From: Tissierellales bacterium
Lineage (GTDB): Bacteria > Bacillota > Clostridia > Tissierellales > Sedimentibacteraceae
Length of the DNA stretch: 64,000 nucleotides
Direction of reading: 5' to 3'
Assembly (NCBI GenBank): GCA_018433765.1
Contig: JAHDQO010000021.1
Coordinates: 186,001-250,000 of the forward strand
Shown here one piece after another: positions 1-7,616 of this stretch (position 1 is the first letter of the stretch; each line of letters starts with the position of its first letter). The position numbers and the translations under genes are program-made. The notes below the pieces were generated by a model. It was not told the origin of the DNA, did not search any database, and saw only the letters and a program-made list of their open reading frames with translations.

Positions 1-39
1 TCCCTGAGGACATCCATCTCCATCAATTATAATTCGCAT
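1..39 (-). CDS. YaiI/YqxD family protein (DUF188), N-terminal fragment
   Basis: Only the first 13 codons lie in the window; the gene continues past base 1. The visible peptide is MRIIIDGDGCPQG, which resembles the N-terminus of the YaiI/YqxD (DUF188) family, where an Asp-rich strand followed by a Cys-Pro pair opens a PIN-like nuclease fold. An AAAGGAG ribosome binding site sits just upstream of the ATG at 39. The match rests on very few residues, so the family call is moderate. Confidence 0.55.
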   Translation of the reverse strand, partial: MRIIIDGDGCPQG

Positions 40-130
40 ATTTCTCCTTTTGTATATTTAAATCACAGTAAATTTTATTATATGATTTTAGAATATATAT
101 TAATGCTTATTCTGTCAAGTCAAAATACAC

Positions 131-166
131 AAGGCACAGTTCAATCAAATAAAACTGTGCCTTTTA
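131..166 (-). terminator. Terminator-like hairpin after the TauE pair
   Basis: An 11-bp perfect inverted repeat (AAGGCACAGTT / AACTGTGCCTT) lies downstream of the minus-strand TauE genes and before the YaiI promoter area. The U-tract is short on the minus strand (the better T-run is on the plus strand), so termination strength is uncertain. Confidence 0.5.
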
Positions 167-193
167 ATTACTTCATTAAAATTACAAGATTTC

Positions 194-928
194 TTAAATA
201 AATAGTGTAATGCCTATACAAATAAGCATTATATATACAAATGTTTGAAATTTTCTTACTGATATTTTTATAAGTACCTTATTTCCTATAAATAGTCCTA
301 ATAAAACTGCTGGAAAAAGCAGCAAAAACATATAAAAATGATTCATGGTTATTTGCCCACGTATAAAATATCCTATTATGATGAATGGATTAAGCAGCCC
401 CCAATATAGTGACAGCATTCCACGATAAGTATTCTTATTGTTCGTTACCTTATCCATGTACATTGAAATAAGCGGTCCGCCCATTCCATAAGATGATTGC
501 ATCATACCACTTATAATCGGATATGTGTAGTGATACGACTTTAATTCTTTACTATTCTGTTTATTTGAATAAAGTAAATAGAGACTATATAGTGAATTTA
601 AAATAATAAATATACCAAGTATAATATTTAATAAGTTTTGAGGAACTATATTTCCCAGCATCATTCCTATAATCATACCACAAATTGCTAATGCAAACAT
701 TTTTGCAAAACCAATTAAATCTATAAATTTTCTATCTTTATATGCAATGTTTAAAGATTGGTATATTGACATTATTAAGAATACCGGCAACACATCTAGT
801 CTATCCACAAACAACATGCAAAGTGGTAATGCAAATATAACAGCTCCAAATCCTGTAACTGTCTGTATTGTATATCCACAAAAAGTAAATACAAACAAAT
901 ATATCATAACATATGTTGGTAAATTCAT
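194..928 (-). CDS. TauE/SafE family sulfite/organosulfonate exporter (first copy)
   Basis: A 244-aa polytopic membrane protein of the TauE/SafE (DUF81) family, whose members move small sulfur-containing or carboxylate anions such as sulfite, sulfoacetate or taurine-derived compounds out of the cell. About eight hydrophobic segments are visible. The two family half-repeats each carry a glycine-rich motif, TGFGAVIFALP near residue 25 and SSYGMGGP near 145. The ATG at 928 has a GGAAAGTG ribosome binding site. It follows the second TauE gene by 13 bases, so the two probably form one transcript and perhaps a heteromer. With the sulfur-linked PLP enzyme further upstream it suggests export of a sulfur catabolite, but the substrate cannot be read from sequence. 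Confidence 0.85.
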   Translation of the reverse strand: MNLPTYVMIYLFVFTFCGYTIQTVTGFGAVIFALPLCMLFVDRLDVLPVFLIMSIYQSLNIAYKDRKFIDLIGFAKMFALAICGMIIGMMLGNIVPQNLLNIILGIFIILNSLYSLYLLYSNKQNSKELKSYHYTYPIISGMMQSSYGMGGPLISMYMDKVTNNKNTYRGMLSLYWGLLNPFIIIGYFIRGQITMNHFYMFLLLFPAVLLGLFIGNKVLIKISVRKFQTFVYIMLICIGITLFI

Positions 929-941
929 AATTCACTTTCCT

Positions 942-1691
942 TTAAAAAACTGTCCACAGCATATAAATAGAAACTATTATTGAAAAATAAGCTATTCCTA
1001 ATTTTAATATGCGTTGATTTATTTTACTTGAAATACGTGCACCACCTAAAGTTCCTATGCCGTGGGAAATTGCACATAATAACATTAATAATAAAATATT
1101 TGATAAGCTTGCTTTAGTATAATAACCTATAAAGGCAGGTATTGCAATAAATATTGAATTAAACAAACTCATACCTACTGCTTGTCGTATACTAAATCCT
1201 AATAATGATAACAATGGTACTGATAATATAGGTCCTCCTGCACCGCTGAATGATGAAATTGCTGCTATTAAAGTTCCTACTAAAACTACAAATATATTAT
1301 TATTACGTAGTTTAAATAATTTTGAATTCTCATCACCGCCTTTACGAGAAAACAGTAACGATATACTTGAACACAATACCATTATATACAATACAATTTT
1401 AGCCGTACGTACATCTACCATGCCATTAGCCCATACACCAATAAGTGAACCAATTATACTTCCTATCATTAATTTCATTATAAATTTAAAATCAATATCA
1501 CCAGTTTTGTGATATGATAATGTTCCTATAAGGCCTGAGATGGCAAATGCAGCAAAACTTAATGTCATGCTGTCTGCTACAGGTAGCATAAGTACACCTA
1601 CATAAAACATAGGTAATAAAAACCCTGCTATACCTGATACTCCGATGCTTATACCAACAAGAAAGTTTGCAATAATAATAGCTATAATCAT
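942..1691 (-). CDS. TauE/SafE family sulfite/organosulfonate exporter (second copy)
   Basis: A 249-aa TauE/SafE-family integral membrane protein, the first gene of a two-gene unit with its paralogue at 194-928. It has the duplicated architecture with VSGIAGFLLP near residue 18 and SSFSGAGGP near 148. The start at 1691 follows an AGGAG site. The two copies are clearly diverged, which fits an old duplication or a two-subunit carrier rather than a recent repeat. A strong hairpin at 1712-1745 separates it from the antiporter gene upstream, so it probably has its own promoter. Substrate unknown; sulfite, sulfide-related or carboxylate anions are possible. Confidence 0.85.
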   Translation of the reverse strand: MIIAIIIANFLVGISIGVSGIAGFLLPMFYVGVLMLPVADSMTLSFAAFAISGLIGTLSYHKTGDIDFKFIMKLMIGSIIGSLIGVWANGMVDVRTAKIVLYIMVLCSSISLLFSRKGGDENSKLFKLRNNNIFVVLVGTLIAAISSFSGAGGPILSVPLLSLLGFSIRQAVGMSLFNSIFIAIPAFIGYYTKASLSNILLLMLLCAISHGIGTLGGARISSKINQRILKLGIAYFSIIVSIYMLWTVF

Positions 1692-1711
1692 TTTAACTCC
1701 TACTCTTTTTT

Positions 1712-1745
1712 ATAAAATAAGCCGCCTTTTTCATAAGGCGGCTCA
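1712..1745 (-). terminator. Intrinsic terminator after the NhaC-type gene
   Basis: A GC-rich 9-bp stem (AGCCGCCTT / AAGGCGGCT) with a 6-base loop is followed on the minus strand by TATTTTAT. It lies between the antiporter stop and the TauE pair and should end the antiporter transcript. Confidence 0.75.
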
Positions 1746-1828
1746 ACTACTCACCTACTAAAATTTTTTACTTAAATTTTTACACTATCAACATATTTTA
1801 CTTTAAACTCTAATTAATTTGCAAGATA

Positions 1829-3151
1829 TTATTTTTCGCCTTTAAGTTTTGGTATGCCAAGGAAAAGCATAATAATACCTGATAACATTGCTAATTGCGA
1901 ATATGTTGAATACTTAATTATTTCAACTGCTGCTAATTCACCTGTAGTCATACAAGCTGACGCTGTAGAAGCTGCTGCAAGCATCATGCCACCCCAAGGT
2001 ATGTTAGCCATTGTTGATGTAGCATATAAATCTACATAAGCTGCAGTTTTCCTAGGATCAATACCATGTTTTTTGCTTGTTTCCATTTCAATTGGTGCGA
2101 CAGCAGAAATTGCAACTGTAGAATTTGCAACAAATATTGTAACTAGTACTGTCAAAGCTATATTAGCAAGTACACCAGATTTCTTTCCACGAGCACGTTT
2201 ATCGAGAACTTGTACAATCCATCCTATACCGCCATTATATTTCATAATTTCAATAATACCACCAACAATTAAAACAATCATAGAAATCTTAGCCATACCA
2301 AGCATACCTTTTTGGAATACTTGTAAACATCCTACAATCTGACCATACTCACTTACAAAAGTACCTTGAACTATACCAATTCCACTAGCAAGAGCAATAC
2401 CAATTAACAATACATAAAAAACGTTCACTCCTGCAAGTGCAGTAATAAGTACAACTGCAAATGGTAAAATACGTATCAACTGATATTCACCAGCAACAAA
2501 TGTATAGTCTTGACCAGATGTCATAACACCAAATATTATCATAGTTAATATTGCAGCTGGCAGTACAATGAAGAAATTCACTCGGAATTTATCTCGCATC
2601 TCGACTCCACAAAGTCTAGTAGCCGCTATAGTTGTATCCGATATAACTGACATATTGTCACCAAATGCTGCACCCCCAAGAGCCGCTCCAACAACTAGTG
2701 CTACAGGAATTCCAGTAGCTTCTGCCAGACCAACTGCGATAGGTGCCATAGCAGTAACTGTACCAACTGATGTACCTAATGCTAAAGCAACAAGACTTGA
2801 AACAAAGAATAATCCAGGTACCAACATAAAATCAGGTACGAATGATAAAAAGAAGTTTACAACACTATCTACTGCTCCACCTGCACGAGCAACACCAGCG
2901 AAACCACCGGCAAGCAAGAATATTAAAATCATAATTACAGTGTTTTCATTTGCTGCACCTTTGGCAAAAGTTGAAACTTTATCCATTACTGGTCTGTCTT
3001 TGTTCATGAATATTGCTATAAATGTTGCTATCATAAAAAATACGATTGCATCAACTATTTTTGAACTTCCGCAGTAAAGTCCAAAGCCAAACGTTAGGAA
3101 TAAGAATACTAAAATAGGTGTTAACGCCCAAAAATTTAATTCTTTTTTCAT
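1829..3151 (-). CDS. NhaC family Na+/H+ antiporter-like transporter
   Basis: A 440-aa polytopic membrane protein of the NhaC/ion transporter superfamily (COG1757-like), with about eleven hydrophobic stretches. The typical core GASVGT-like segment appears as LALGTSVGTVTAMAP, followed by GGAAFGDNMSVISDT, the signature loop of this family. Members exchange sodium for protons, or for organic anions such as malate/lactate, and many sit beside amino-acid catabolic genes where they probably move a substrate or product. The ATG at 3151 is preferred over an in-frame TTG 18 bases upstream because GAGAGGAAG lies immediately before it. It follows the PLP enzyme gene by 24 bases, so the two are likely co-transcribed. 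Confidence 0.85.
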   Translation of the reverse strand: MKKELNFWALTPILVFLFLTFGFGLYCGSSKIVDAIVFFMIATFIAIFMNKDRPVMDKVSTFAKGAANENTVIMILIFLLAGGFAGVARAGGAVDSVVNFFLSFVPDFMLVPGLFFVSSLVALALGTSVGTVTAMAPIAVGLAEATGIPVALVVGAALGGAAFGDNMSVISDTTIAATRLCGVEMRDKFRVNFFIVLPAAILTMIIFGVMTSGQDYTFVAGEYQLIRILPFAVVLITALAGVNVFYVLLIGIALASGIGIVQGTFVSEYGQIVGCLQVFQKGMLGMAKISMIVLIVGGIIEIMKYNGGIGWIVQVLDKRARGKKSGVLANIALTVLVTIFVANSTVAISAVAPIEMETSKKHGIDPRKTAAYVDLYATSTMANIPWGGMMLAAASTASACMTTGELAAVEIIKYSTYSQLAMLSGIIMLFLGIPKLKGEK

Positions 3152-3175
3152 ATTATCTTCCTCTCTCAAAAAATT

Positions 3176-4288
3176 TTATTTATGTTCTCTTGTAATAAAA
3201 TCAATAGTTTTTTGATTAAATACATGATAACCGTTAAATAATCCACCAGTACCACCAGTATGAATATATACTACATTGCTGCCTTTAGGAATTTTTCCTG
3301 ATTTAATGTAACTTAATAATCCAGAGAAAGATTTACCTGTATAAACTGGATCTAAGAATAATCCTTCCAACTTAGCTGCCTCTATCATTGCTTCTGCACC
3401 TACTTCAGTTGGAGCACCATATTTCTCGCCAAGATAATTTTGATCTATATTTATTTCAGAACGAATTTCCTCATCTGAAGGACATTCAAGATTAAATTTA
3501 TCATATAGATATTTAATTCTTTCATAAACATCATTCACACCTACTTGCTCTCCGGGTCCGTATCTGCGGTTGTTTATAGAAATAACTTTACAATTAGAAC
3601 CTTTTAATGCTTTTCCAACTACAAATCCGGGAAGTGAACCAGCTGATCCGTTTGCATGGAATATATAATCGACATCGTTTGCATAAGATTTAATTTGTTC
3701 ATAAATTTCATCAAAACAGCGAATATATGAAACCCAACCAGCAGGATGTGTACATCCAACAGGAACATACATTATTTTTTTACCTCTTGCTTCATAATCA
3801 GCCATGATTTTTCTAATCTTTTCTTTAACTTCTTCCCACAACGGATTCAAATTTGGATCATCAGGTGATTCTTTTCTTACTACAAGGTGTATTTCTGTTC
3901 CAAGCAGTGAATTCAAAAGCAAGTTGCCTTTTCTTTCTTTAGGAATACCTTCATTATGGTTGTCCCCTAATACTGCTATAGGATGAATACCGTACAGATT
4001 ACAATATTGTGAAAGCTGAACAGATGCGTTAGACTGATAACCACCCATTGTAATTATTGCGTCAACGTTTTCTTTTACTGCTTCACCAACAATATATTCT
4101 ATTTTACGTACTTTATTTCCTCCAAATGAACTTGGTCCTGACATGTCCTCACGTTTAATGAATACATTTACACCATACTTTTTAGAAATGTTTTCTAATT
4201 TGTGTAATGGTGTTGGATAGAATGCTTTGCTAACTTTCGGAATATCTTTGAATAATTCAGCGATATCTTCACTTGAATATTTTTTCAT
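3176..4288 (-). CDS. D-cysteine desulfhydrase / ACC deaminase family PLP enzyme
   Basis: A 370-aa fold-type II PLP enzyme of the ACC deaminase/D-cysteine desulfhydrase family. Characterised members break D-cysteine to pyruvate, sulfide and ammonia or open 1-aminocyclopropane-1-carboxylate. The PLP lysine is expected at K59 in SFGGNKVRK, and the phosphate-binding HTGGTGGLF loop is near the C-terminus. The usual QSNHxRQ substrate motif is altered to QSNASVQ, so specificity may differ from D-cysteine. The ATG at 4288 has an AGGAGG site; an upstream ATG at 4318 lacks one. It leads a unit with the NhaC-type gene and is divergent from a LysR regulator. RidA at 5777 could quench the 2-aminoacrylate such enzymes release. 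Confidence 0.8.
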   Translation of the reverse strand: MKKYSSEDIAELFKDIPKVSKAFYPTPLHKLENISKKYGVNVFIKREDMSGPSSFGGNKVRKIEYIVGEAVKENVDAIITMGGYQSNASVQLSQYCNLYGIHPIAVLGDNHNEGIPKERKGNLLLNSLLGTEIHLVVRKESPDDPNLNPLWEEVKEKIRKIMADYEARGKKIMYVPVGCTHPAGWVSYIRCFDEIYEQIKSYANDVDYIFHANGSAGSLPGFVVGKALKGSNCKVISINNRRYGPGEQVGVNDVYERIKYLYDKFNLECPSDEEIRSEINIDQNYLGEKYGAPTEVGAEAMIEAAKLEGLFLDPVYTGKSFSGLLSYIKSGKIPKGSNVVYIHTGGTGGLFNGYHVFNQKTIDFITREHK

Positions 4289-4759
4289 TTCTTTCCTCCT
4301 AGTAATATGTTTATACACAAGATCTTTATTATTTGTGCAAACGTAATTATTTTATATATTAGCAAATGATAAAATATTTATTTTAAAGTATAATATTGTA
4401 TCATTTACTTATATTTACTTAAATTAAACAAATATTTACAACCATTAAATAACATACAAATCATTTATAAATATCATACCATATATATTTCAAAATAAAA
4501 GCGATATAATACCTATTAAAATCACTGTGATTTAATAACGGAAAAAATGGGTTTTCAAATTAATAAATAAAAGTTCATTCTTATAGTGTTTTTATATCAC
4601 TAAAATCTTGTTATTTATTATATACAAATAACTGTTTTTAAATGCATTTTAATATTGATAAATAATGGTTTATTAACTATAATAGTATATATACATTATT
4701 GATACTAAAATAACAAACTTATAAATTAATCAATACAAATAATTTTATAGGAGTAGGAT
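4289..4759. promoter_or_regulatory. Divergent control region between the PLP enzyme and lysR genes
   Basis: This 471-base very AT-rich region holds no gene. It must contain both divergent promoters. The clearest element is a perfect 7-bp inverted repeat with a one-base centre at 4519-4533 (AAATCAC-T-GTGATTT), of the dyad type LysR proteins bind. Several AT-rich runs resemble -10 boxes, but I cannot assign them reliably. Confidence 0.45.
4519..4533. promoter_or_regulatory. Candidate LysR operator
   Basis: Perfect inverted repeat AAATCAC T GTGATTT in the divergent intergenic region, about 230 bases from each start codon. LysR regulators generally bind such interrupted dyads (T-N11-A type). Assignment to the neighbouring LysR protein is by position only. 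Confidence 0.4.
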
Positions 4760-5695
4760 ATGGATAAATTAGATATAGAAATTTTTATTGCAGTAATAAA
4801 TGAAGGAAATATTCAACGTGCCGCAAATGTATTATATTTATCACCTTCGACTGTAGGCACAAGATTAAAAATGCTTGAAAAAGAATTAGGTATTGAACTT
4901 ATATCAAGACAAAAAGGTAAAAAAGAAATAATACTTACAACAAGAGGAGAAGAGTTTGTACCTATTGCCAACAACTTAATAGCAAACTTTAATGAATGTA
5001 ACAGACTTAACACATATTCAATAAGTCCGTCTATATCTATTGCAACAGTTGATAGTATGATAGGCGACGTATTTGCACCTCTTTATAGAAACATAGTGTA
5101 TAATGAACCACATTTTAAACTTAATTTAAAATGTTATCCAGCAGATATGATTTATTCTATAATAGAAAAGAAAAAAAGTGATATAGGCTTTGCATTATAT
5201 GAAATAAAAAATAAGGATATATATGTAACTCCGCTTTTTTCTGACCCTATGGTAGTTGTTATGTCTCCGAACAATAAAATAAATAAAAAGACTATTCACA
5301 CTAGCGAATTAGACCCTACAAAAGAAATCAAAATAGGTAAGAACAATGAATTATATAGAGGTTGGGGACCTCAATATAAAATCTGGCATGGTAAAAATTT
5401 TGATAATTCTATTACACCTGCTGTTACAACAACAAGCATAACATTTTCAACATTCTTTTTTAAGCAAGGTGATTTTTGGTCTATCATACCAAAATCAAAT
5501 GCTTTAGGTAATCAAGAACGTTTTGGATACAATATTTTAGAGCTAGAAAATCCAGCTCCTGATAGAGTTTGCTATATGATTACTCATAAAAGCCAAACAT
5601 CTTCATCGCAAAAGAATATTGCATCTTTTACTACTTATCTTGAATCGTATCTTGAGGAACTAAAAAGTAACGGTATAATGAAAATTTTATATTAA
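4760..5695 (+). CDS. LysR family transcriptional regulator
   Basis: A 311-aa LysR-type regulator. The N-terminal winged helix-turn-helix occupies roughly residues 1-60 (QRAANVLYLSPSTVGTRLKMLEKELG is its recognition region, shown in part), followed by a periplasmic-binding-like effector domain. The start ATG at 4760 follows GGAGTAGG. It is divergent from the PLP enzyme-NhaC unit, the standard arrangement for a LysR activator controlling its neighbours and itself. The effector is presumably the substrate of that unit. A bidirectional terminator follows at 5712-5750. Confidence 0.88.
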   Translation: MDKLDIEIFIAVINEGNIQRAANVLYLSPSTVGTRLKMLEKELGIELISRQKGKKEIILTTRGEEFVPIANNLIANFNECNRLNTYSISPSISIATVDSMIGDVFAPLYRNIVYNEPHFKLNLKCYPADMIYSIIEKKKSDIGFALYEIKNKDIYVTPLFSDPMVVVMSPNNKINKKTIHTSELDPTKEIKIGKNNELYRGWGPQYKIWHGKNFDNSITPAVTTTSITFSTFFFKQGDFWSIIPKSNALGNQERFGYNILELENPAPDRVCYMITHKSQTSSSQKNIASFTTYLESYLEELKSNGIMKILY

Positions 5696-5711
5696 CAATT
5701 TTATCAATATT

Positions 5712-5750
5712 AAAAACCCAAAAGCTTCATCTAAAACTTTTGGGTTTTTT
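5712..5750. terminator. Bidirectional intrinsic terminator between lysR and ridA
   Basis: A stem of ACCCAAAAG / CTTTTGGGT flanked by A-run and T-run lies between two converging genes, so it can terminate the LysR transcript on the plus strand and the RidA transcript on the minus strand. Confidence 0.85.
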
Positions 5751-5776
5751 ATGTATTTCAAACTGCTATATTTTTG

Positions 5777-6166
5777 TTATTCTATATAAGCTACTGCTTC
5801 AATTTCAACTAAAGCATCTTTAGGTAATCTACTTACTTCTACACAAGCTCTTGCAGGAGCATAATCAGAAAAGAATTTTGCATATTCTTCATTAACTTCT
5901 GCAAAACAATTTAAATCTTTAACAAAAATTGTAGTTTTAATTAAATCATTTGTAGTTAATTTACATTCTTCTAAAATACTTTTAATGTTTTCCATAGACT
6001 GTCTTGCTTGTTCGCCAGAAGTAGCTTTTTCAATTTTTCCTGTTGCAGGATTAATAGGTAACTGTCCAGAAATAAAAAGATAATTACCTTTTACTACAGC
6101 TTGTGAATAAGGACCTATTGCTGCTGGTGCTTTATCTGTTGATATTACGAAATCATTTTTTTTCAT
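5777..6166 (-). CDS. ridA: RidA family enamine/imine deaminase
   Basis: A 129-aa protein at the usual RidA (YjgF/YER057c/UK114) length. RidA hydrolyses reactive 2-aminoacrylate and related imines that leak from PLP enzymes, protecting other PLP proteins from inactivation. The IGPYSQAV segment (residues 17-24), FISGQLP and the catalytic arginine R106 in APARACVE are all present, so it should be an active deaminase. GAGGCG precedes the ATG at 6166. It is divergent from a YheO/DauR-like regulator, a pairing seen in D-amino-acid catabolism, and lies near a D-cysteine desulfhydrase-like enzyme that could produce its substrate. A second, more diverged paralogue is at 32076-32465. Confidence 0.93.
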   Translation of the reverse strand: MKKNDFVISTDKAPAAIGPYSQAVVKGNYLFISGQLPINPATGKIEKATSGEQARQSMENIKSILEECKLTTNDLIKTTIFVKDLNCFAEVNEEYAKFFSDYAPARACVEVSRLPKDALVEIEAVAYIE

Positions 6167-6247
6167 TCTTAAATCGCCTCTTCCTTTTAAAGTAAATTAA
6201 TATTTTAATTAAGTATAACATATGAAAAATTATAGTGCAAGTTTTTG

Positions 6248-6288
6248 TTTCATGGTGAAATATTTTTTACCACGCAATTTTTAATTGC
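6248..6288. promoter_or_regulatory. Two small dyads in the ridA/yheO-like divergent promoter region
   Basis: Two inverted repeats, TTTCA-TGG-TGAAA at 6248-6260 and GCAATT-TTT-AATTGC at 6274-6288, lie between the divergent genes; the second overlaps the -35 hexamer of the regulator promoter. They are candidate operators for autoregulation, assigned by position only. Confidence 0.4.
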
Positions 6289-6312
6289 ATTTTACCTTAC
6301 TTATGTTATAAT
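6285..6312 (+). promoter_or_regulatory. Sigma-A type promoter for the YheO-like regulator
   Basis: TTGCAT at 6285-6290 and TATAAT at 6307-6312 are separated by 16 bases, placed about 55 bases before the ATG at 6368. Confidence 0.55.
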
Positions 6313-6367
6313 GAATTAACTTATATTACTTTTACACGTAAACAAAAGTAGTTTTTTGGAGGAAATA

Positions 6368-7021
6368 ATGACTAATAAAGAAAAACTATCTAAATATATA
6401 CCTATAGTTGATTTTATAGCAGATATTTGCGGTCCCAAATATGAAGTAGTTCTGCATAATATTTGTAATCCAGAAAACTCTATTGTTGCAATTAGAAATG
6501 GTAATCTTTCTGGTAGAGAAGTAGGTAGCTCTATGACTGACCTAGCTTTAAAAATTATTAAGCAAAAGGATTATTTATCAAAAGATTTTATTTCAAATTA
6601 TGATGGCTTTGGAAAAAACGGACGTAAATTTTTATCATCTACATATTTCATAAAAAACGATGAAAATGAATTAATTGGAATGCTTTGTATTAATAATGAT
6701 GTTTCAGATATTATCAATTTTAAAAATGACCTTAGTGAATTATTAAATAGATTTTCCTTCTTGACAGAAAATAAAGAAGAACATCAATATAAAGAACATA
6801 TAGAAAATTCTGTTGTATCGTTAGCTAATTCAATTATTCATAGAACAATAAACAAATTAAATATACCACCTGAAAGAATGTCTATAGAAGAAAAAGTCAA
6901 AATAGTACATGAATTAAATGATAACGGCATATTCTTATTAAAAGGTGCAGCAGCTGATGTAGCAAATGAACTTAAGATATCTGAAACAACAATATATAGA
7001 TATTTAAATAAAAAACTTTAA
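6368..7021 (+). CDS. YheO/DauR-like PAS and helix-turn-helix transcriptional regulator
   Basis: A 217-aa regulator with an N-terminal YheO-like PAS domain (about residues 5-115, including the GPKYEVVLHNI opening) and a C-terminal helix-turn-helix (about 170-217, with AADVANELKISETTIYRYL). The family includes DauR, which controls D-arginine catabolism, and members often neighbour RidA. The ATG at 6368 directly follows GGAGG; a TTG 12 bases earlier would place that site inside the gene. Divergent from ridA and therefore its likely regulator. A ligand such as a D-amino acid is possible but not shown. Confidence 0.82.
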   Translation: MTNKEKLSKYIPIVDFIADICGPKYEVVLHNICNPENSIVAIRNGNLSGREVGSSMTDLALKIIKQKDYLSKDFISNYDGFGKNGRKFLSSTYFIKNDENELIGMLCINNDVSDIINFKNDLSELLNRFSFLTENKEEHQYKEHIENSVVSLANSIIHRTINKLNIPPERMSIEEKVKIVHELNDNGIFLLKGAAADVANELKISETTIYRYLNKKL

Positions 7022-7167
7022 AAATATTTTCTTATATAATTTTTCTGTTTATAAACTTATCAAAAAATATCCCTGAATTTAGTTATTTATTAAGTATAAA
7101 TCAAAGTATATTTTTCCTTCTATTTCACAAAATATAATAAGATGAAATTTTAAGGAAGGAGATACTT

Positions 7168-7569
7168 ATGCATAAAATTATTGATTTTTTAGAAAACAAT
7201 AGATATGGCAATCTAGCTACAAGTGTAAATGATGAACCCCAAGTTCGACCGTTTGAATATGGTTATAAAACTAATGAAGGTGTTTTCTTTTATACCTCTG
7301 ATAACAAAGGAGTATATTCACAATTAAAAGAGAATCCTAATATCTGCTTTTGTTCAACTGACAAAGATTTAAATTATGTTCAACTTAGAGGTAATATAGA
7401 ATTTACAGACAATATGGAACATAAAGAAAAGATTATAGAAAAAAGTAATTTTGCTAAAGATATTTATAAAAGTGCAGCAAACGAGCACTTAAAAGTATTT
7501 TACATGCCTCATGGTCAGGCTGTTCTTCACGAATTTAGAGGAGACTATACAGATAATCTAAACTTCTAA
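7168..7569 (+). CDS. Pyridoxamine 5'-phosphate oxidase-like flavin-binding protein
   Basis: A 133-aa split-barrel protein of the PNPOx-like family, members of which bind FMN, F420 or haem and reduce small molecules. The N-terminal strand pattern YGNLATSVNDEPQVRPF followed by GVFFYTSDNKGVYSQLKENPNICFC is typical of the short general-stress/NimA-like branch (shown here in pieces of the longer motif). AAGGAGG precedes the ATG at 7168. It appears monocistronic, with a strong terminator at 7577-7614. Substrate unknown. Confidence 0.82.
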   Translation: MHKIIDFLENNRYGNLATSVNDEPQVRPFEYGYKTNEGVFFYTSDNKGVYSQLKENPNICFCSTDKDLNYVQLRGNIEFTDNMEHKEKIIEKSNFAKDIYKSAANEHLKVFYMPHGQAVLHEFRGDYTDNLNF

Positions 7570-7576
7570 TAATATT

Positions 7577-7614
7577 ATGCCGCCTTAATTTGATATTAAG
7601 GCGGCATTTTTAAT
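7577..7614. terminator. Bidirectional intrinsic terminator
   Basis: A perfect 13-bp stem (ATGCCGCCTTAAT / ATTAAGGCGGCAT) with a 5-base loop is followed by TTTTTAATT on the plus strand. It separates the PNPOx-like gene from the converging S-layer-homology gene. Confidence 0.88.
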
Positions 7615-7616
7615 TA

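Noticed and set aside
2568-3077. Plus-strand open frame of 169 codons opposite the NhaC-type gene
   Set aside because: It is antisense to a clearly recognisable membrane protein, has an unnatural Thr/Ala/Pro-rich composition, and has no convincing ribosome binding site.
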